Shown: positions 17,519 through 28,371, counted from the stretch's first letter. The stretch is 41,056 nt of DNA from Pedosphaera sp. (GCA_009695205.1 SIBK01000039.1:1-41056); one strand, 5' to 3'. The notes: generated by a model from the letters alone, not told the origin. Program-made: numbers and translations.

Positions 17519-20500
17519 TCACGGCACTCGGAGTCGGTAAAAGAACGGACCTGGACCCGCCGCGCTCGTATCCTTGAAATCGGTTCGTGGCACGCTTCCC
17601 TGAATGCCGGTCTGCACCGGTGCGAAGGGGCCCTTCAAATTTCCAGACCGTTCCAACGTGTAGGTTCGGCTTGTCGCCGCCTGCCAGGAGACGGTGAATT
17701 CGGGCGAACTGGGGGGTAGCAGCCGCAGGTACGATGAAGCATCCCTGGGATAAGTACGGGCAAGAAACTCCTCAAGATCACTGTAGCCGTCGCCATCGCG
17801 ATCGCCTGAACCATTACTTGCGAAATCATTGAGGAATTCCGCCTCCCAAGCGTCAGGCAATCCGTGACCGTCGAGATCCTGAGACGACAGATTTAGGCGT
17901 ACGAGTTCCCATCGGTTTTTCAATGTGTTGTTGTGGTGCAGGAGGAGAACCGTGGGTGGGGTCTTAGTGAATGCCGTGCGATCCACTTCCAATTTTATGG
18001 GTCCTGATTCGCGAAACAGGGGCGAATGTTCCAGACCCTAACGCGTTGTATCGATGCCCGGTCTGGCAGCGTCGAACGGAATCCAATTGCTAGTTTCGCT
18101 GACGGTTTCCACGAGAGTACGGACCCGATAGCGGAATCGGGGCTGGGTTTCAGTAAGGCCAATCTTGCGTGCGGGCGCGGGAAGAATCAGCACCGAATTC
18201 GCCATCAGGGCCGTATCGAATTTGTCCGGCGGTAGAACGTTGATAAGGCCACCTTCCACGACATCCTCCGTCTCGCTGTTTAGAATCCCGTTCACGAACC
18301 CGTCGTTCATCGAATCCCGGCCAGAAACCGTATTGGAAATCACGCCTTCGATCGAGGTGTTGATCACCTCAAACTCCGAGCTGTCGTTGTTGTTGAGGTC
18401 GATTTGTACGTTGATCGAATTAAATACTCGTTGCGGCGTCGTCCAATTGCCGGCGAGGGCTATGCCAAAGTAGACCGTTGTGTTGCTGATGGATCCAGCC
18501 GTGCTGAAATCGGAGGCCGCCCCAAGGGCAACTTGGTCGACCGCCGCGCGGGGGCCGGATAACCCCCGAACGCCGTTGGTTCCTCCCAGAACGAATGCAG
18601 AAACCAACGGATCACTGAGCACCCGGGCCCCAGCGATCGCGACGGCCGCCAGGCTGGGGTCACCCGTCATGACTCCAACCTTCGCCCGTGCCGATGCGAG
18701 ATTTCCCACCGCCTTTGGCACCGCCATGAAGGGAACGTGCAGGGTGACGTCTTCCCCGCGGAACCAGATCGATCCACTGGCTTCGGGTAGGTACGTGCGG
18801 GGTGGGTGGCGTCCACGGGGCCCGACGTTTGGTCCACCACGTGCTCGAATTTTGACGGGTCCGCTTCCAGTCGAATCGTCAGTATTGCTGCCCCCTGGCC
18901 GGGGACGGAAATCGCGGAAAGTTTTGACGTCAGGACGAACCCCGGGAATGGAATCGTGTTGCTGATGGCCACGTCGAATCGCATCGCCTTGTTCCCATGA
19001 TTGATCAGGCGGACCTGGCGTGTTTCGGTGTGTGGCAGGGACAGTTCAAGGAGTCCGAAGTTTACCGCGACCTCGCCGTCCTGCGTGTCGACCCGCGCGA
19101 CCACGGGTGTCGCCACGGCGGCGGCCACGTTTAGGCGTCCGGCTCCAATCTGTGATTCAGGATACCGGTGATGATTCTCGTCGAAAAGTCCCACCGCCGT
19201 GTTCATGAGTGCCGCCTTGATGTCCTCCACGGGCCAGCCGGGATGGGCCTGTCGAAGCAATGCGGCGGCCCCGGCCACATGCGGGCATGACATGGAGGTG
19301 CCGTCGAAAACGGCTGGACGGGATCCGCCGCCGGCGCGGGCGGATCGAATTTCCGTGCCCGGCGCCGAGAGGTCGGGCTTGAGGTGAAAGCTTGGTTGGG
19401 ACGGTCCGCGGGAGCTGCTTTCGGAAAGCCTGTCGGCTCGTTCAGGATGTTGAACGACGGTGTCTCCGGTGAACGTGACGTTGACTTCGGTGTCGAGGAC
19501 CGCAGCGAGACGGGCGCCATCGGCCTTTGAGATCATAACTCCGGGAATTTTGATGTCCTCCGTGTTCCCGCTGCCACCCATCGGGACTGGATCTCCGTCG
19601 ACGTTATTCACCATGATGACCCCGATGGCTCCGGCTGCCTGGGCCTTCCGGATCTTGTCGGTGAAAAAGCAAATCCCGCGATCGATCAGGGCGATCTTCC
19701 CTTTAAGTGCAGCCGCGTTTGTGAGCGCGTCGCAGACTAGGTGAGGAAGCGCCTGCACCACCGGTGCGGTAATCACCGCAATGTCCGCCAGCGGGGTGGT
19801 AAATGTTCCTTCGACCGCTGAATACAACCCGGCCACGCTATTCGGTGCATTGACGCGGAGTTGCAGGCTGACCGATCCGTTGTCGACCGAGATGGCCCGG
19901 GCGGCGACCCCGGGGCTGCCTATGTTCGCCACCACATTTCCTTGGTTACCGGCGGCGACGACCACGATACAGCCGAGTTGACTCAGGCTGTTGACGGCGG
20001 ATTGCTCGAAATCGCGCCCCCCCTTCTGTTCCAAAACTGGAACTGAGGGATAAGTTTGCCACATCGACGTGATCATCAAATGATCCGTCGCCATTGGGAT
20101 CCGCGCAGGCATCGAAGGCATTCAGGATTGCCTCGGTCGACGTGGGGCCGTCGCGGCCTAAAATTTTCCACGCGTAGAGTCTAGCCTTGGGCGCAACGCC
20201 CGGGCCGATCAGGAAATCCGACATAGCCGGTAGATTTATATACGTGCCCCGGTAGGTTTTCCCGGTGGTAAGCACGCCAAACCCGGCGGCGATACCTGCG
20301 ACGTGGGAGCCGTGTCCATTGGCTTTTGGATCCAGGGGATCGGGGTCCGGAAACGGCGTGTTGTGGTCCGGATCCGAGCCATTGAAGTCGTCCCCTACGA
20401 AATCAGTTCCGCCGATCACCTTCGCCGTCGGGAAGCTTCCCACCTCAATCCGGGTGGGATTGTTCCCGTTGAAACTGGCGACGTTGCCCGAACCGCCGAA

Positions 20501-21063
20501 TTGGGCGTGGGTGTAATCGATCCCTGAATCGATGATCCCAATGGTCATACCTTCACCGGTTAATCCGCCCGCCTGGCTTTTCCATGCAATGGGTCCGTCG
20601 ATGAACGGAACACTTGTTTCCAAACTTCGGTAGAACAGCTTGCTCGGTTGCATATCGAGGATTCCGGGCAAGCTGTGAAGCTGGTTCGTCTGCTCCGAGG
20701 GTAACTCCACGCAGACAAGGTTCAGCAGTTTTGAGTACCGTTGGGTGACACGCCCCCCCAGTCCTTCAATCGCCCGGGTGATCTCGGTGTGTTGCCGTGC
20801 AATTGCAGACGCTCTGGCTTCCCCCGCCACCGGGCATCGAGAAGGCGGGCTCCTGATTTCCGAGCCGCCAGGACCGTGGTCGCGGTGGAGTCGCCCTCCA
20901 GTTGGACCAGCCAGACTGTCCTTTTTTCAGCAGCGTTTGCCAAAGCGGAATGGAGGCATCCGAGGACGAGAATCGTGTGCAGACAGAAAGCCTTCAAATC
21001 GGGATGGCAGATCACACCTCGAACGGTAGAGACATTGCCCGCGTCGCGAAAGGCCCAGTTCAC
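17519..21063 (-). pseudogene. Subtilisin-like serine protease (S8) with PA domain, frameshifted
   Basis: This was a single large secreted protease of about 1170 residues. Its parts lie in order on the minus strand: a signal peptide and I9-like propeptide (21063 to about 20825), catalytic Asp in IGIIDSGIDYTHAQF and His in NGHGSHVAGIAAG (about 20825-20020), a PA insert with DRGICFFTDKIRKAQ and catalytic Ser in FDGTSMSCPHVAGAAALL (about 20020-18790), a beta-rich part (18790-18040), and a C-terminal DLDGHGLPDAWE/DRDGDGYSDLEEF calcium-type repeat ending at 17519. Frame changes occur near C5 at 20821-20825, C7 at 20017-20023 and around 18790. A TAG at 18040-18038 interrupts the frame, after which the protein resumes in frame (GLEHSPLFRESGP). 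All three catalytic residues survive. Either the gene is dead or the sequence has indel errors. Confidence 0.85.
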
Positions 21064-21154
21064 AGTGGATTCTCGCTCCCTTGGGCTCGGTCAATAGTAT
21101 TGTAGTATTAGCCGCGCGTCCGTCGAGTGATCCGATTTCGGTACTGTTCGGTCG

Positions 21155-23650
21155 ATGACACCTCTTCTCCGTCGGCTTGACATCGGCTTTCCATCGGCTC
21201 CGATCGAGACGTCGAGTTTGCAGCTAGGGGACGCAGAACGGTTGTTCGCCGCGTCGTGGCAGGATATTCTTCGACGATTGGCCGAGCTGCGCATCATCTG
21301 TATTTCGGTCCGCGAATTGGTTGAGTTCATCTGCCGCACGGGTGATCTCGGCGGGCGTGGGGAGTTCGTCGGCCCGGCACGGGCCTTGGCGGGCGTCCGT
21401 GGTCATCAACGGGTCCAAGGAGCACGGCCCGCCGGCTACGCCAAAGAAGTCACGCTCGCGCATAGCGTCGTCGTGGATGATTTCACTCTTCAAATCAAAG
21501 GCCGGATCGACGGCCTTCTACACGACGGCGAAACCCTTTGGCTTGAGGAAATCAAAACCGTCGCCGGAGCGTGGGGCGCGCAGGCGAATCCGCTGCATTG
21601 GGCACAGGGCAAAATCTACGCCTTTATTTACGCGCATCAGCAAGACCTTCCGGGCCTCGAAGTGCGATTGACGTATCTCGATCTCGACACGGAATTGGCG
21701 ACGGAATTTCGCGAGCGGTTTTCGCGCGCGGAACTGGAAGCCTTTTTTGCCCGAGTCACGAGCGAGTATCTCGATTGGGCGCGGGCTCAGTTCGATTGGC
21801 GGCGCGAGCGCGACGCCTCCATCGCCCCGCTCGCGTTTCCCTTCGCTGCCTATCGCCCGGGCCAACGCGCCTTCGCCGTGGCTGTTTACCGGACGCTCGC
21901 CCGTGCCGGAACGCTTTTCGCCGAGGCGCCGACTGGCATTGGTAAGACGGTGTCCGTGCTATTCCCGGCGATGAAGGCTCTGGGTGAGCGTCGCATCGCC
22001 AAGATTTTTTATTTGACTGCCCGCACCACCGGCCGCGCCGTCGCCGAGAAAGCCTTGGCTGACCTTCGACTCGCCGGGTTGCGCTGCCGCAGCGTCACAT
22101 TAACCGCGAAGGACAAGATTTGTTTCAACAACGGCCGCCCTTGCGATCCGGCCCTGTGCCCGTTTGCCGTCGGCTACTATGATCGCAATAAATCAGCGAT
22201 GCGTGAAGCATTGCAGCAGGAGGCATTGACCCGATCCGCAATTGAAGAAGTAGCGCGCCGGCACACCGTCTGCCCGTTTGAACTCTCGCTCGATTGCGCG
22301 CTTTGGGTGGATGTGGTCATCGGCGACTACAACCATGTGTTCGATCCGGCGGCCAAGCTCAAACGCTTCTTCGGCGAAGAGACCGGTGACTACGCCTTCT
22401 TCATCGACGAGGCACACAATCTCGTGGATCGAGCGCGCGAAATGTTTTCCGCTGACTTGCGCAAGGACGCGGTTCTCGCGACCCGGCGCTCCATTCAGGA
22501 GGCGTTGCCGGCCTGCGCCAAGGCGTTGGGCAAGGTGAACTCCTTCCTGCTGAAGCTGCGCAAGGAAGAGGGCGCGGCGGAGGGGCAGGTGAGGAAAGAG
22601 TTGCCGGAAGAACTGCTGCCGGCGCTGCGAAAATTTCTGAAAGAAGCGGAGGTGTGGCTGGCACAAAATCGCCCGGCACCTTTTCGCGAAGAATTGATGG
22701 ATTTGTACTTCACCGTCAACGCGTTCCTGCGCACCGCCGATCTTTATGACGAGCGATTCGTCACGCTTCTCGAAGGTGATCGTGACTTGCTGCGGCTGCG
22801 TCTTTTTTGCCTCGACCCGTCGCGGCTACTGCGGGAGGCACTCGATCGAGGCAAGGCAGCGGTGTTTTTTTCGGCCACGTTGTCACCGCTCGATTACTTC
22901 CGTCAACTGCTCGGGGGCGATGCAGCGGACTCGACGATGCAACTGCACTCCCCCTTTCCTCCCGCGCATTTGCGATTGCTGATCGAAGACGGAATCCAGA
23001 CCAACTTCAAATCACGTGGGAGCAGTTACGACGCGGTGGCCCATTCGATTGCTGCGCTCGTGGCGGGGCGCAACGGCAACTATCTCGTCTATTTCCCGTC
23101 CTACCACTATCTCGGCGAAGTCCTCGCCCGATTTCACGAGTTGCATCCGACCGTGCTGACGCGGCTTCAGACACCGGCGATGAGCGATGCGGAGCGGGAT
23201 CGATTTCTGGCGTCGTTTATTGCTGAGCCGGATCAAACGCAGGTCGGTTTCGCGGTGCTTGGCGGGGTATTTGGCGAAGGCATTGATCTCGTCGGCGAAC
23301 GGCTGGTGGGCGCGGTGATCGTCGGCGTTGGCTTGCCGCAGCTCTGCCGTGAGCGCGATCTAATGCGCGACTTTTTTGAGCAACGCTATGGCGGCGGTTT
23401 CGATTACGCCTATACGTTTCCGGGGATGAACCGAGTGCTTCAGGCGGTTGGTCGCGTCATTCGCTCAGAGATAGATCGGGGGGTGGTGCTGTTGGTCGAC
23501 GCCCGGTTTCGTGAATTGCGCTACCTCCAATTGTTTCCGGCGTGGACGCACCCCGAGTGTGTGCGGGGCGCGGAGGAAATCGCGGAGAAAGTCGGGAGCT
23601 TTTGGAAAACTGCGGCGGAGACATCCAGCCATGGAGTCGGTCACGGTTAG
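21155..23650 (+). CDS. XPD/DinG-class helicase with N-terminal PD-(D/E)XK nuclease domain
   Basis: This 831-residue protein joins a Cas4/RecB-like nuclease to a superfamily 2 helicase. The nuclease shows ISVRELVEF as its first conserved stretch, then GRIDGLL (D119) and LEEIKTV (E132, K134). The helicase has Walker A APTGIGKT at 258-265, and an XPD-type iron-sulfur cluster set with C323, C330, C335 and a fourth Cys at 373 or 381. The DEAH box is at 418-421, with the FSATLSPLDYF motif and the C-terminal QAVGRVIRSEIDRG. Such proteins are 5'-3' helicases of the COG1199 group, expected to act on DNA repair or recombination intermediates. Homology begins near residue 50, so the true start may be later than ATG 21155, for example a TTG near 21278. 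A possible promoter (TTGGGC 21081, TAGTAT 21103) lies upstream. Confidence 0.92.
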   Translation: MTPLLRRLDIGFPSAPIETSSLQLGDAERLFAASWQDILRRLAELRIICISVRELVEFICRTGDLGGRGEFVGPARALAGVRGHQRVQGARPAGYAKEVTLAHSVVVDDFTLQIKGRIDGLLHDGETLWLEEIKTVAGAWGAQANPLHWAQGKIYAFIYAHQQDLPGLEVRLTYLDLDTELATEFRERFSRAELEAFFARVTSEYLDWARAQFDWRRERDASIAPLAFPFAAYRPGQRAFAVAVYRTLARAGTLFAEAPTGIGKTVSVLFPAMKALGERRIAKIFYLTARTTGRAVAEKALADLRLAGLRCRSVTLTAKDKICFNNGRPCDPALCPFAVGYYDRNKSAMREALQQEALTRSAIEEVARRHTVCPFELSLDCALWVDVVIGDYNHVFDPAAKLKRFFGEETGDYAFFIDEAHNLVDRAREMFSADLRKDAVLATRRSIQEALPACAKALGKVNSFLLKLRKEEGAAEGQVRKELPEELLPALRKFLKEAEVWLAQNRPAPFREELMDLYFTVNAFLRTADLYDERFVTLLEGDRDLLRLRLFCLDPSRLLREALDRGKAAVFFSATLSPLDYFRQLLGGDAADSTMQLHSPFPPAHLRLLIEDGIQTNFKSRGSSYDAVAHSIAALVAGRNGNYLVYFPSYHYLGEVLARFHELHPTVLTRLQTPAMSDAERDRFLASFIAEPDQTQVGFAVLGGVFGEGIDLVGERLVGAVIVGVGLPQLCRERDLMRDFFEQRYGGGFDYAYTFPGMNRVLQAVGRVIRSEIDRGVVLLVDARFRELRYLQLFPAWTHPECVRGAEEIAEKVGSFWKTAAETSSHGVGHG

Positions 23651-23867
23651 CAGAAAAGAATTGAGGTCGCGACAATACCCAGGGTGATCGGTCCTGCGGT
23701 TCGGGCGCAGCGGCGGGCAGTGCGGACCAAATTACGGAGCACCCGGGTCAGTAATTGAGAATCCGCCAGCGCGGCCGCATCCGGTGGACGGCTAAGCTCG
23801 ATGCTTCCCTGGGCGCAGCCGGCAGTGTTTCAGACCCGGGTCCTCCGGCAGAACGACCCCCTGAGAC

Positions 23868-24806
23868 CTATTTCATCGGCATACCTGGCTCGGACTTTCC
23901 ATTCGTTGTCAGGATTTGAAAATGATGAACCCCTGCTGCCAGCGGATGATCGCTCGTCCAGACGATTTCCTTGGCGAAATTGACTTCCACCATTGAGATG
24001 CCCTGGTTGGCAGCGTGGCTACCGATCACCGTGTTGCCGTTCGCGAGGCGCTGTGAACCGCACGGGTCCTTAAACAATCCGTGCATATCCTCGTTCGTGA
24101 TTTTCCAAACGATTTCGCCCCGCGGATTAAATTCGGCCAGCTTGTTGCCGTGCGTGAGCGATACAACCGTGTTGCCATTGTCCAATCGGATCGCAGTGAA
24201 CGGCCAGTTTTCCGCTGCCCGCCCTCCGACTTCCTCCAAATCTGTCCGCAACACCCGAACGATTTTTCCTTCAGGCGTATATTCCTTGATCGCAAATGCC
24301 AGCAGGTGCGGGACCAGGTAATTGCCGTTCTTCAACTGTCGCGCCATGCGAGTCTGCATGTGAGCGTTGTCGGTCTCCGGCTGCAGGGGTACTTCCAGCA
24401 CGATAGTGCCGGCTGGATTGACTTCCAACAACCTCGGGTGCCCTCCCAACTCGGTGACGAGTGTGTTGCCATTGTAGAGGCGTTGTGTGGTGCCAATCTC
24501 GCTGTTCTCCTTGCTCCGCTGATACGAGAAGATGACTTTCTTGTCCCTCGTGACTTCTTCAACGCGGTCGCTCCAGGCGGCCAGGAGATTGCCATTTGGA
24601 AGAATAAATCCATCCCGGGTTCCGCCCCGGTACTCCCAATCGGCGCTACCCTGCTCGTTGATGATGGCGGTCTTCCCACCCATGACCAGGTACGAATGGC
24701 GAATACCCGTTGGAGAAACCGACGCAGTCTCAGCGGACCCGATCGGGCCGGCACTGCAGGCAATGGCGAAAATAACTCGGATGCAGGAAAGAATTCGAAT
24801 AGACAT
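23868..24806 (-). CDS. Exported PQQ-like beta-propeller repeat protein
   Basis: This 312-residue protein begins with a signal peptide (MSIRILSCIRVIFAIACSAG). It then has repeated blades with the element NGN plus a short hydrophobic strand: LPNGNLLAAWS, LYNGNTLVTE, LKNGNYLVPH, LDNGNTVVSL and LANGNTVIGSH. This is the pattern of arylsulfotransferase-like or PQQ-like beta-propellers in Planctomycetes and Verrucomicrobia. No catalytic residues stand out, and the role is unknown. The open frame extends to 25061, but the added residues overlap the next gene and lack export features, so I start at ATG 24806. It has no clear ribosome binding site. It is transcribed divergently from the DUF1549/DUF1553 gene at 24931, so the two may share a control region. 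Confidence 0.8.
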   Translation of the reverse strand: MSIRILSCIRVIFAIACSAGPIGSAETASVSPTGIRHSYLVMGGKTAIINEQGSADWEYRGGTRDGFILPNGNLLAAWSDRVEEVTRDKKVIFSYQRSKENSEIGTTQRLYNGNTLVTELGGHPRLLEVNPAGTIVLEVPLQPETDNAHMQTRMARQLKNGNYLVPHLLAFAIKEYTPEGKIVRVLRTDLEEVGGRAAENWPFTAIRLDNGNTVVSLTHGNKLAEFNPRGEIVWKITNEDMHGLFKDPCGSQRLANGNTVIGSHAANQGISMVEVNFAKEIVWTSDHPLAAGVHHFQILTTNGKSEPGMPMK

Positions 24807-24930
24807 TGGAGGTGGAAGATTGTCATCGAAAAGTATCAGCGGACCAATGTAATTTTTTTTCATGCAGAGCTCAGATTGATTTCCACATCGATGAACGAGT
24901 AGTCTGTCACAGAATTCTGAGTATCCGCGA

Positions 24931-27900
24931 ATGAGCCCCTTGCCTTTCATGGCCGCGTTGACCGTTGTGATTGCGACGGCCCTGCTTTTTCTGTCCTCGG
25001 CGGCACACGCTGCCGGCTCGACAGAGGACGGAGATTTCTTCGAAAAGAAAATCCGCCCCATCCTCGCCGAGCACTGTTACGAATGCCACAGCGCAACCAG
25101 CGCCAAGCTCAAGGGCGGTTTGCGAGCCGATGGCAGGCTCACGTTGTTGAAGGGCGGCGACTCCGGCCCTGCGATCATGCCCGGAAAACCAGAATCCAGC
25201 CTGCTGATCGCTGTCCTGTCGCATCGGCACAAGGACATCGCGATGCCTCACAAGAAGGCAAAGCTCCCGGATGCGGTGCTCGCCGACTTCGAACGTTGGA
25301 TCCGGGACGGAGCTGTCTGGCCCGGGGAGGGTTCGGTGGCGCCTCCCATGAAGCCCGGTGGGTTCGATCTGGAGGTCCGGAAGCAGCGACTCGCCTGGAT
25401 CTGGGAAAATCCCCGCCGAAGCGCCCTCCCGCCGGTTACCAACAGCGCATGGCCCAGCGCCTCCGTCGACTGGTATATCCTGAATCAGCTCGAACGGGAG
25501 GGACTCCAGCCGTCGCCACCTGCGGAACCGGATGTCTGGCTCCGGCGTGTCTATTTTGCGCTGATCGGTCTTCCGCCGGCTCCTGGGCAACGGGAGGCTT
25601 TTTTGAACGACGATGCCCCCGATGCCCGAGAACGGGTCGTGGATCAACTCCTGGCTTCGCCGAGTTTTGGTGAGCACTGGGCACGCCACTGGCTGGATCT
25701 TGTGCGCTACGCTGAGTCCCGCGGACATGAGAGCGATTATATCATTCCCAATGCCTACGAGTATCGGGATTACGTCGTGCGGGCGCTGAATGCGGACGTT
25801 CGCTACGACACGTTTGTGCGCGAGCACATTGCAGGCGATCTGCTCCCCGAACCCCGGCGACACCCTCAGAAAGGGTTCAACGAATCCATCCTCGGCACCG
25901 GTTGGGCGTTTCTCGGCGAGGAAATCCATTCGCCTGTGGACACCCGGCAGGACGAAAACGAACGGATCGACAATCGCATCGATGTTTTGTCGAAAACGTT
26001 TCTCGGCCTAACGGTCTCCTGCGCCCGGTGTCATGACCACAAGTTCGACGCCATTTCCCAGCGGGATTACTACGCTCTGGCAGGCTACTTCATCAGTTCG
26101 GGTCAACGACTCGCCCGATTCGAAACCATGGAGAACGAACGGGCCGTGGCCAAACAATTGGAGGATTTAAAAACCCGGTGGGTCACAGACCTCGCAGCCT
26201 GTCTCTCCGCCAGCCACACGCCTGTGCTGTCTGAGTTGCCGGAGTATTTGTCAGCCGCAGCCACCGCTGCAGTCGACGCAACCAATATCACCCTGAAGGC
26301 CGGCGTACGTCTTTATCCGTCGCAGTTCACGCCAAGCCTTTCAGCTCTCGTTGAACGTCTCGCGACCGAACGTTCTCTCGACAGCCAACTCTTGGGGCAA
26401 TGGACCGCCGCCTTGGTCAGTGCCAGGCAGGACCCAGATGATCTGCTGCATCCGTATGCGAGGATGACCCAACCGGAGGCTGGTTCGCAATTGCCAGCAG
26501 CCGTCGGCGCGGTCGAATTGGGTCTACCCGAAGGAACCCGAGTGTTGGTGGACTTTGGAAAACTCCCGGAACACGAGTGGTACGCCGATGGCGTCGGTTT
26601 TGGTCTGCACCCAGGTCGCCGTGGCGAATTACAACTCGTTGCTCCGTTCGGCACCAACGGTCCCTCCATTCGCATCGCCACACGAACCGCCGCACGGTCG
26701 GATCCCGATTGGCGAAATCTCGATCTCAGCCCTGGAGTTGAACGGGAGCCCTCCATGTACGGTGGGTGGAAACGCGACGGCGTCATGCTGCGCACCCCAA
26801 AATTTGAACTTTCTCACGGAAAGATTCACTACCTTGTTCGTGGAAGCGGTCGTCTGCTCGCCGCTGTCGACTCGCAACATCTGGTTACCGGGCCGCTCCA
26901 TACGGTGCTCGTACGGGAATGGGCCAACGAAGACCGATGGCATTGGATTTCCCAGGATCTATCCGAATACGAGGGCCACCGTGTCGCGATCGAATTCTCG
27001 CCCGGTAATGAATTTAACACTTCAATCGCCCTGATCGTCGAATCCGAGAAGAAACCGGACTCTCCAAAGTCGGCTGGCCAGCACCTCGCAGAAGTTCTTG
27101 CAGAACGGAAAGCAAACACGCTCGCCGCCGCCGGCAGAGCGTGTCAGGAACTGTTCACAACCGCTTCGAAATCGTTGGGCATCGCTGGAGTCCCCGCCGG
27201 TTCGCTGGAGGTCTCCCATTGGTTGCTGCGACATCCTGAACTGTTTTCCGGCAAGACCGGCGAATGGCCGGAACTCGTCGCTCGTACCATTCGCGAGTAT
27301 CTCGCGGAACGGGACCCCATCGTTCGTCGTATCCAGTGGAATTCTCGAACCGCTCCCGCCATGATGGAGGGCAATGGCGTGGATGAATACTTGCTTATAC
27401 GCGGTAAGCACCAAACCCCAAAAGGATCCGTCCCACGCCGCTTCCTGGAAGCGGTCACTGGCCCGGAACCCGTCGTGTATCCTCACGGAAGTGGCCGGCA
27501 ACAACTGGCCGACGCATTGACCGATCCGTCGAACCCGCTCGTTGCCCGCGTACTCGTCAATCGCGTATGGCATCACCTCTTCGGGCGCGGCATCGTAGCT
27601 ACCGTGGACAATTTCGGCTGGCTCGGACAACGCCCCACCCACCCTGAACTCCTCGACGATCTCACCGCATCGTTCGTGCTGGAGGACCAGTGGTCGCTCA
27701 AGAAACTCCTCCGAAACCTTGTCCTATCGCGCACCTACGGACAGTCCAGCAAACCGGCCAATGCTCGCGCCGAGGAGCGGGATCCGGAAAACGTGCTCCT
27801 GCACCGCATGAATCTGAGACGCCTGGAAGGCGAAGCTATCCGGGATGCCATGCTTTCCATATCGGGTCGACTCGACGAACGGATGTCCGGCGTCTCCGTG

Positions 27901-28371
27901 CCGCTGCACGAATCCCAGGTCGTCGAGGCTCGTGGCCTCCGGGCCGAGCGTGGCCCCCTCGATGGAGGCGGCCGCCGCAGCATCTATATTGCCGCACGAC
28001 GCAACTTCCTGCCCATGATGATGACGGCGTTTGACACACCGACGCCCTTTACCACGGTGGGCCGCCGCAATGTTTCGAATGTGCCTGGCCAGATGTTGTT
28101 CCTGATGAATGATCCGTTCGTCCATGAGCAGGCCAGCGTCTGGGCAAGGCACCTCCTCGCGGCAATGCCCGACGCGTCAACAGAGGATCGCATTCGACAC
28201 CTTTTTCAGGCCGGGTTCAGCCGCGTCCCCGATGCCAAGGAGCTGGATCGCTGCCGCGCAACTCTCCGCGAAGTCAGTCTTGCCACGAGCGGCGGAGCAA
28301 CCGGACCCGACCCCTGGACCGAGCTCTGCCATGCCCTTTTGGGCGTCAAGGAATTCATCTATGTCCGCTAG
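24931..28371 (+). CDS. DUF1549/DUF1553 protein with N-terminal planctomycete cytochrome C domain (paralogue 2)
   Basis: This 1146-residue exported protein has a signal peptide ending AAHAAG. A PSCyt1 domain with CYECH (C49, C52, H53) follows, in the usual form FFEKKIRPILAEHCYECH, then KGGDSGPAIMPGKPESSLL. DUF1549 shows GEHWARHWLDLVRYAES and CARCHDH (C364, C367, H368). A beta-rich insert of roughly 400 residues comes next, with KFELSHGKIHYLVRGSG and LVREWANEDRWHWISQDL. DUF1553 is C-terminal with RVLVNRVWHHLFGRGIV and DNFGWLGQRPTHPELLDD. The insert resembles a carbohydrate-binding or jelly-roll module, which is an inference from its strand pattern. The gene overlaps the DUF1501 gene by 11 bases and starts an operon that runs into a Gfo/Idh/MocA gene. 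The upstream gap holds the palindrome CAGAATTCTG at 24910-24919. Confidence 0.93.
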   Translation: MSPLPFMAALTVVIATALLFLSSAAHAAGSTEDGDFFEKKIRPILAEHCYECHSATSAKLKGGLRADGRLTLLKGGDSGPAIMPGKPESSLLIAVLSHRHKDIAMPHKKAKLPDAVLADFERWIRDGAVWPGEGSVAPPMKPGGFDLEVRKQRLAWIWENPRRSALPPVTNSAWPSASVDWYILNQLEREGLQPSPPAEPDVWLRRVYFALIGLPPAPGQREAFLNDDAPDARERVVDQLLASPSFGEHWARHWLDLVRYAESRGHESDYIIPNAYEYRDYVVRALNADVRYDTFVREHIAGDLLPEPRRHPQKGFNESILGTGWAFLGEEIHSPVDTRQDENERIDNRIDVLSKTFLGLTVSCARCHDHKFDAISQRDYYALAGYFISSGQRLARFETMENERAVAKQLEDLKTRWVTDLAACLSASHTPVLSELPEYLSAAATAAVDATNITLKAGVRLYPSQFTPSLSALVERLATERSLDSQLLGQWTAALVSARQDPDDLLHPYARMTQPEAGSQLPAAVGAVELGLPEGTRVLVDFGKLPEHEWYADGVGFGLHPGRRGELQLVAPFGTNGPSIRIATRTAARSDPDWRNLDLSPGVEREPSMYGGWKRDGVMLRTPKFELSHGKIHYLVRGSGRLLAAVDSQHLVTGPLHTVLVREWANEDRWHWISQDLSEYEGHRVAIEFSPGNEFNTSIALIVESEKKPDSPKSAGQHLAEVLAERKANTLAAAGRACQELFTTASKSLGIAGVPAGSLEVSHWLLRHPELFSGKTGEWPELVARTIREYLAERDPIVRRIQWNSRTAPAMMEGNGVDEYLLIRGKHQTPKGSVPRRFLEAVTGPEPVVYPHGSGRQQLADALTDPSNPLVARVLVNRVWHHLFGRGIVATVDNFGWLGQRPTHPELLDDLTASFVLEDQWSLKKLLRNLVLSRTYGQSSKPANARAEERDPENVLLHRMNLRRLEGEAIRDAMLSISGRLDERMSGVSVPLHESQVVEARGLRAERGPLDGGGRRSIYIAARRNFLPMMMTAFDTPTPFTTVGRRNVSNVPGQMLFLMNDPFVHEQASVWARHLLAAMPDASTEDRIRHLFQAGFSRVPDAKELDRCRATLREVSLATSGGATGPDPWTELCHALLGVKEFIYVR

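Noticed and set aside
23651..23867. Minus-strand stretch with DSQLLTRVLRNLVRTARR, loosely like the N-box of a histidine kinase
   Set aside because: Only about 40 codons, stop-bounded on both sides, and the resemblance is too weak to call. GGTCC/GGACC repeats here also lack a T run for a terminator.
24910..24919. Palindrome CAGAATTCTG upstream of the second DUF1549/DUF1553 gene as an operator
   Set aside because: A single 10-base palindrome is expected by chance in this length; no second copy was seen at the other operon.
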